Shown: piece by piece, positions 6,570-8,061 of the stretch | How positions within the stretch are numbered: the stretch's first letter is position 1 | Layout of the letters: the number at the start of each line of letters is the position of its first letter | DNA from: Pseudomonadota bacterium | GTDB lineage: Bacteria; Pseudomonadota; Gammaproteobacteria; Burkholderiales; Methylophilaceae | DNA length: 8,061 bases | Assembly (NCBI GenBank): GCA_029549705.1 | Contig: JAKPIR010000321.1 | Location: forward strand, 1 to 8,061 | Direction: 5' to 3' | Program-made: the position numbers and the translations under genes | Notes under the pieces: model-generated | Databases searched by the model: none | The model's input: the letters and a program-made list of their open reading frames with translations, nothing else | What the model was told of the DNA's origin: nothing

Positions 6570-8061
6570 ATGCGCTTCTACCCCACTAACATTGAATACC
6601 AGCTTGCTATTGTAGGCCGGCGATTTTTAAAGTGTATTTTACTATTGGCACTTTTACTCCCCTGCCCGGCAACACAGGCTGCAGCGTTTCAATATCAAGT
6701 TGAAATAATCGTCACGGCCGAAAATGCGAATGGCCAAGTCACCACAATCAAGTCAATGCTTGAAAAGCATTTACCGATTATTAAATGGCGTGAAAACCCA
6801 AGGTTAACGCCAGTCGAATGGCAACGCTTGGTCAGCGTGGCGCCACAAGACATTAAAAGCCTGCTTAAAACTGAGGGCTACTTCTCGCCTGACATTGCCT
6901 CTGCCCTAGAAAATAAAGGTGAAACCTCGCTGGCCACCTTCACCGTTAAGCTGGGCAAACCCGTGACTATTAGCAAAGTTGATATTCAATTTGAGGGTGC
7001 AATTCTGCAACAGGAAAATGGCATCTCACCGAATATTGAGGCCCTTAACCAAGAGTGGTTGTTACCAATTGGCGAGCAGTTTCGCCAAGAATACTGGAGT
7101 TTAGCCAAACAGAAGCTACTCACCAGTTTGCTGGTAGAACGTTACCCAAACGCACGCATCAGCAATAGCAAAGCAGAAATCAATTTAGAAACACATCGCG
7201 TTGCATTAACCGTTGAAGTTGATAGCGGACCTGTGGTGCAGTTTGGCGAACTAACGATTGAAGGCTTAGAACGCTACTCGGAAAACGTCGTCAGAAATAA
7301 TAGCCCCATAAAGCCTGGAAAAGTCTATAACCAGACCGATTTACTGACTTTTCAAACACGCTTACAAGAAATCGGCTACTTTAAAAACGTTGAAGTCACA
7401 GCAGATACGCAATCAGCCGACCATGAAAATAATGATGCCCCCATCAAAGTAGTGGTAGAAGAAAATAAAAGCATCAAAGTAGGTGTTGGCGCGGGCTACA
7501 GCACGAACACGGGTGCACGGGTGCAGTTCACTTATGATGACCTAGATTTTATGGACCGCGACTGGCGGTTTGCCAGCAGCTTGAAAGTTGAGCAAAAAGC
7601 ACAGTTTCTTGGCGGACAAATTCAGTTTCCTATAACAAGCAAAGGATACCGAGACAGCATGAGCGCCGATATGAACCGTACTGCATTTGAGGGACAAACG
7701 GTGACTTCCAGTCAACTCGGTATCAAACGCACATGGGGACCGCGTAAACGCGAACAATACCTAGGTGCCAACTATTTGATTGAGCAACAAGATGTAGATG
7801 GTGGTGAAACGACTACTAAAAAAGTAGGCACCCTCAATTATGGCATCACCCTCAGGCGCACAGATAACGACTTAGCGCCCATGCGCGGCTATTTATTCAA
7901 CGCCCAATTTGCTGCGGCTCCACTGGATGCCCTTTCAAATGGCCGCTTTTTGCACAGCTACATTAAAACGCAAGCCTATTACCCCATTACCAGTAGCACA
8001 CAGTTAATAGCCCGCGCCGAACTGGGCATGGTGAACGGCAAAAACAGCGCTCCCGAGACAT
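6570..8061 (+). CDS. tamA: TamA-like autotransporter assembly outer-membrane protein (3' partial)
   Basis: A continuous frame of 497 residues runs off the window end. The N-terminus has a basic RRFLK then a leucine-rich hydrophobic core (20-30) and a probable signal peptidase site near ATQAAA (34-39), so the protein is exported. The next segments suit three POTRA domains (about 43-132, 133-218, 222-300), each with beta-strand patterns and typical GYF turns (TEGYFSPDI at 101-109, QEIGYFKNVEV at 266-276). A barrel starts near 301 (VGVGAGYSTNTG) and includes the Omp85 feature PMRGYLF (437-443). The layout matches TamA, the outer-membrane half of the TamA-TamB system, better than the five-POTRA BamA. 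The end of the barrel is missing, and tamB would be expected next. The start is either ATG 6570 (GAAG 9 nt upstream, chosen) or ATG 6555, five codons earlier. It lies 25 bp after purB, so it is probably co-transcribed. Confidence 0.88.
   Translation, partial: MRFYPTNIEYQLAIVGRRFLKCILLLALLLPCPATQAAAFQYQVEIIVTAENANGQVTTIKSMLEKHLPIIKWRENPRLTPVEWQRLVSVAPQDIKSLLKTEGYFSPDIASALENKGETSLATFTVKLGKPVTISKVDIQFEGAILQQENGISPNIEALNQEWLLPIGEQFRQEYWSLAKQKLLTSLLVERYPNARISNSKAEINLETHRVALTVEVDSGPVVQFGELTIEGLERYSENVVRNNSPIKPGKVYNQTDLLTFQTRLQEIGYFKNVEVTADTQSADHENNDAPIKVVVEENKSIKVGVGAGYSTNTGARVQFTYDDLDFMDRDWRFASSLKVEQKAQFLGGQIQFPITSKGYRDSMSADMNRTAFEGQTVTSSQLGIKRTWGPRKREQYLGANYLIEQQDVDGGETTTKKVGTLNYGITLRRTDNDLAPMRGYLFNAQFAAAPLDALSNGRFLHSYIKTQAYYPITSSTQLIARAELGMVNGKNSAPET

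Noticed and set aside
6549..6584. Possible hairpin between purB and tamA (GGGATGAAG region against CTTCTACCCC)
   Set aside because: Pairing is broken by mismatches, there is no following T-run, and it lies at the tamA start, so it is not a terminator.
6654..6665. Possible lipobox (LLLPC) in the tamA signal peptide
   Set aside because: Proline directly before the cysteine does not fit a lipobox, and a normal signal peptidase I site follows at ATQAAA, as expected for an Omp85 protein.

Overview
The window looks like chromosomal DNA from a Gram-negative proteobacterium. TamA is an outer-membrane protein, PurB is the long E. coli-like type, and the PrpB, PrpC and PrpD proteins resemble their enterobacterial and betaproteobacterial counterparts closely. 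The base composition is moderate to AT-leaning, intergenic DNA is AT-rich, and a CitE-like gene precedes prpB. This would suit a betaproteobacterium such as the Methylophilaceae (Methylotenera-like), but that assignment is inference from the gene set and protein character, not a database result.

Positions 1-4402 (+ strand) form a 2-methylcitrate-cycle cluster. First comes the 3' part of a CitE-like (HpcH/HpaI aldolase/citrate lyase) gene. It overlaps prpB (2-methylisocitrate lyase) by one base in a TAATG junction. prpC (2-methylcitrate synthase) follows after 15 bp. A 122-bp gap, filled mostly by an 83-bp long hairpin repeat with a 10-nt internal rhythm, separates prpC from prpD (2-methylcitrate dehydratase). 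PrpC joins propionyl-CoA to oxaloacetate, PrpD dehydrates 2-methylcitrate, an aconitase (not in the window) rehydrates the product, and PrpB splits 2-methylisocitrate into succinate and pyruvate. No prpR, prpE, acnD or prpF gene lies between these genes. The operon's promoter and first gene start are outside the window.

Positions 4403-5173 are an AT-rich boundary. A hairpin terminator after prpD is shared with a convergent, unrecognised 99-aa gene on the minus strand, which has a plausible promoter at about 4823-4850. An 18-bp perfect-stem hairpin (4987-5029) has its T-run on the minus-strand side, and the purB promoter region follows it.

Positions 5174-8061 (+ strand) hold purB (adenylosuccinate lyase, complete) and, 25 bp downstream, a tamA-like Omp85 gene. 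The latter has a signal peptide, POTRA domains and the start of the barrel, and it runs off the window end. The close spacing suggests co-transcription from the purB promoter.

No tRNA, rRNA, CRISPR array, insertion sequence or phage gene was seen. The main genes are well-known families. The least explained parts are the prpC-prpD repeat, the orphan small protein, the minus-oriented hairpin and the role of the CitE-like gene.
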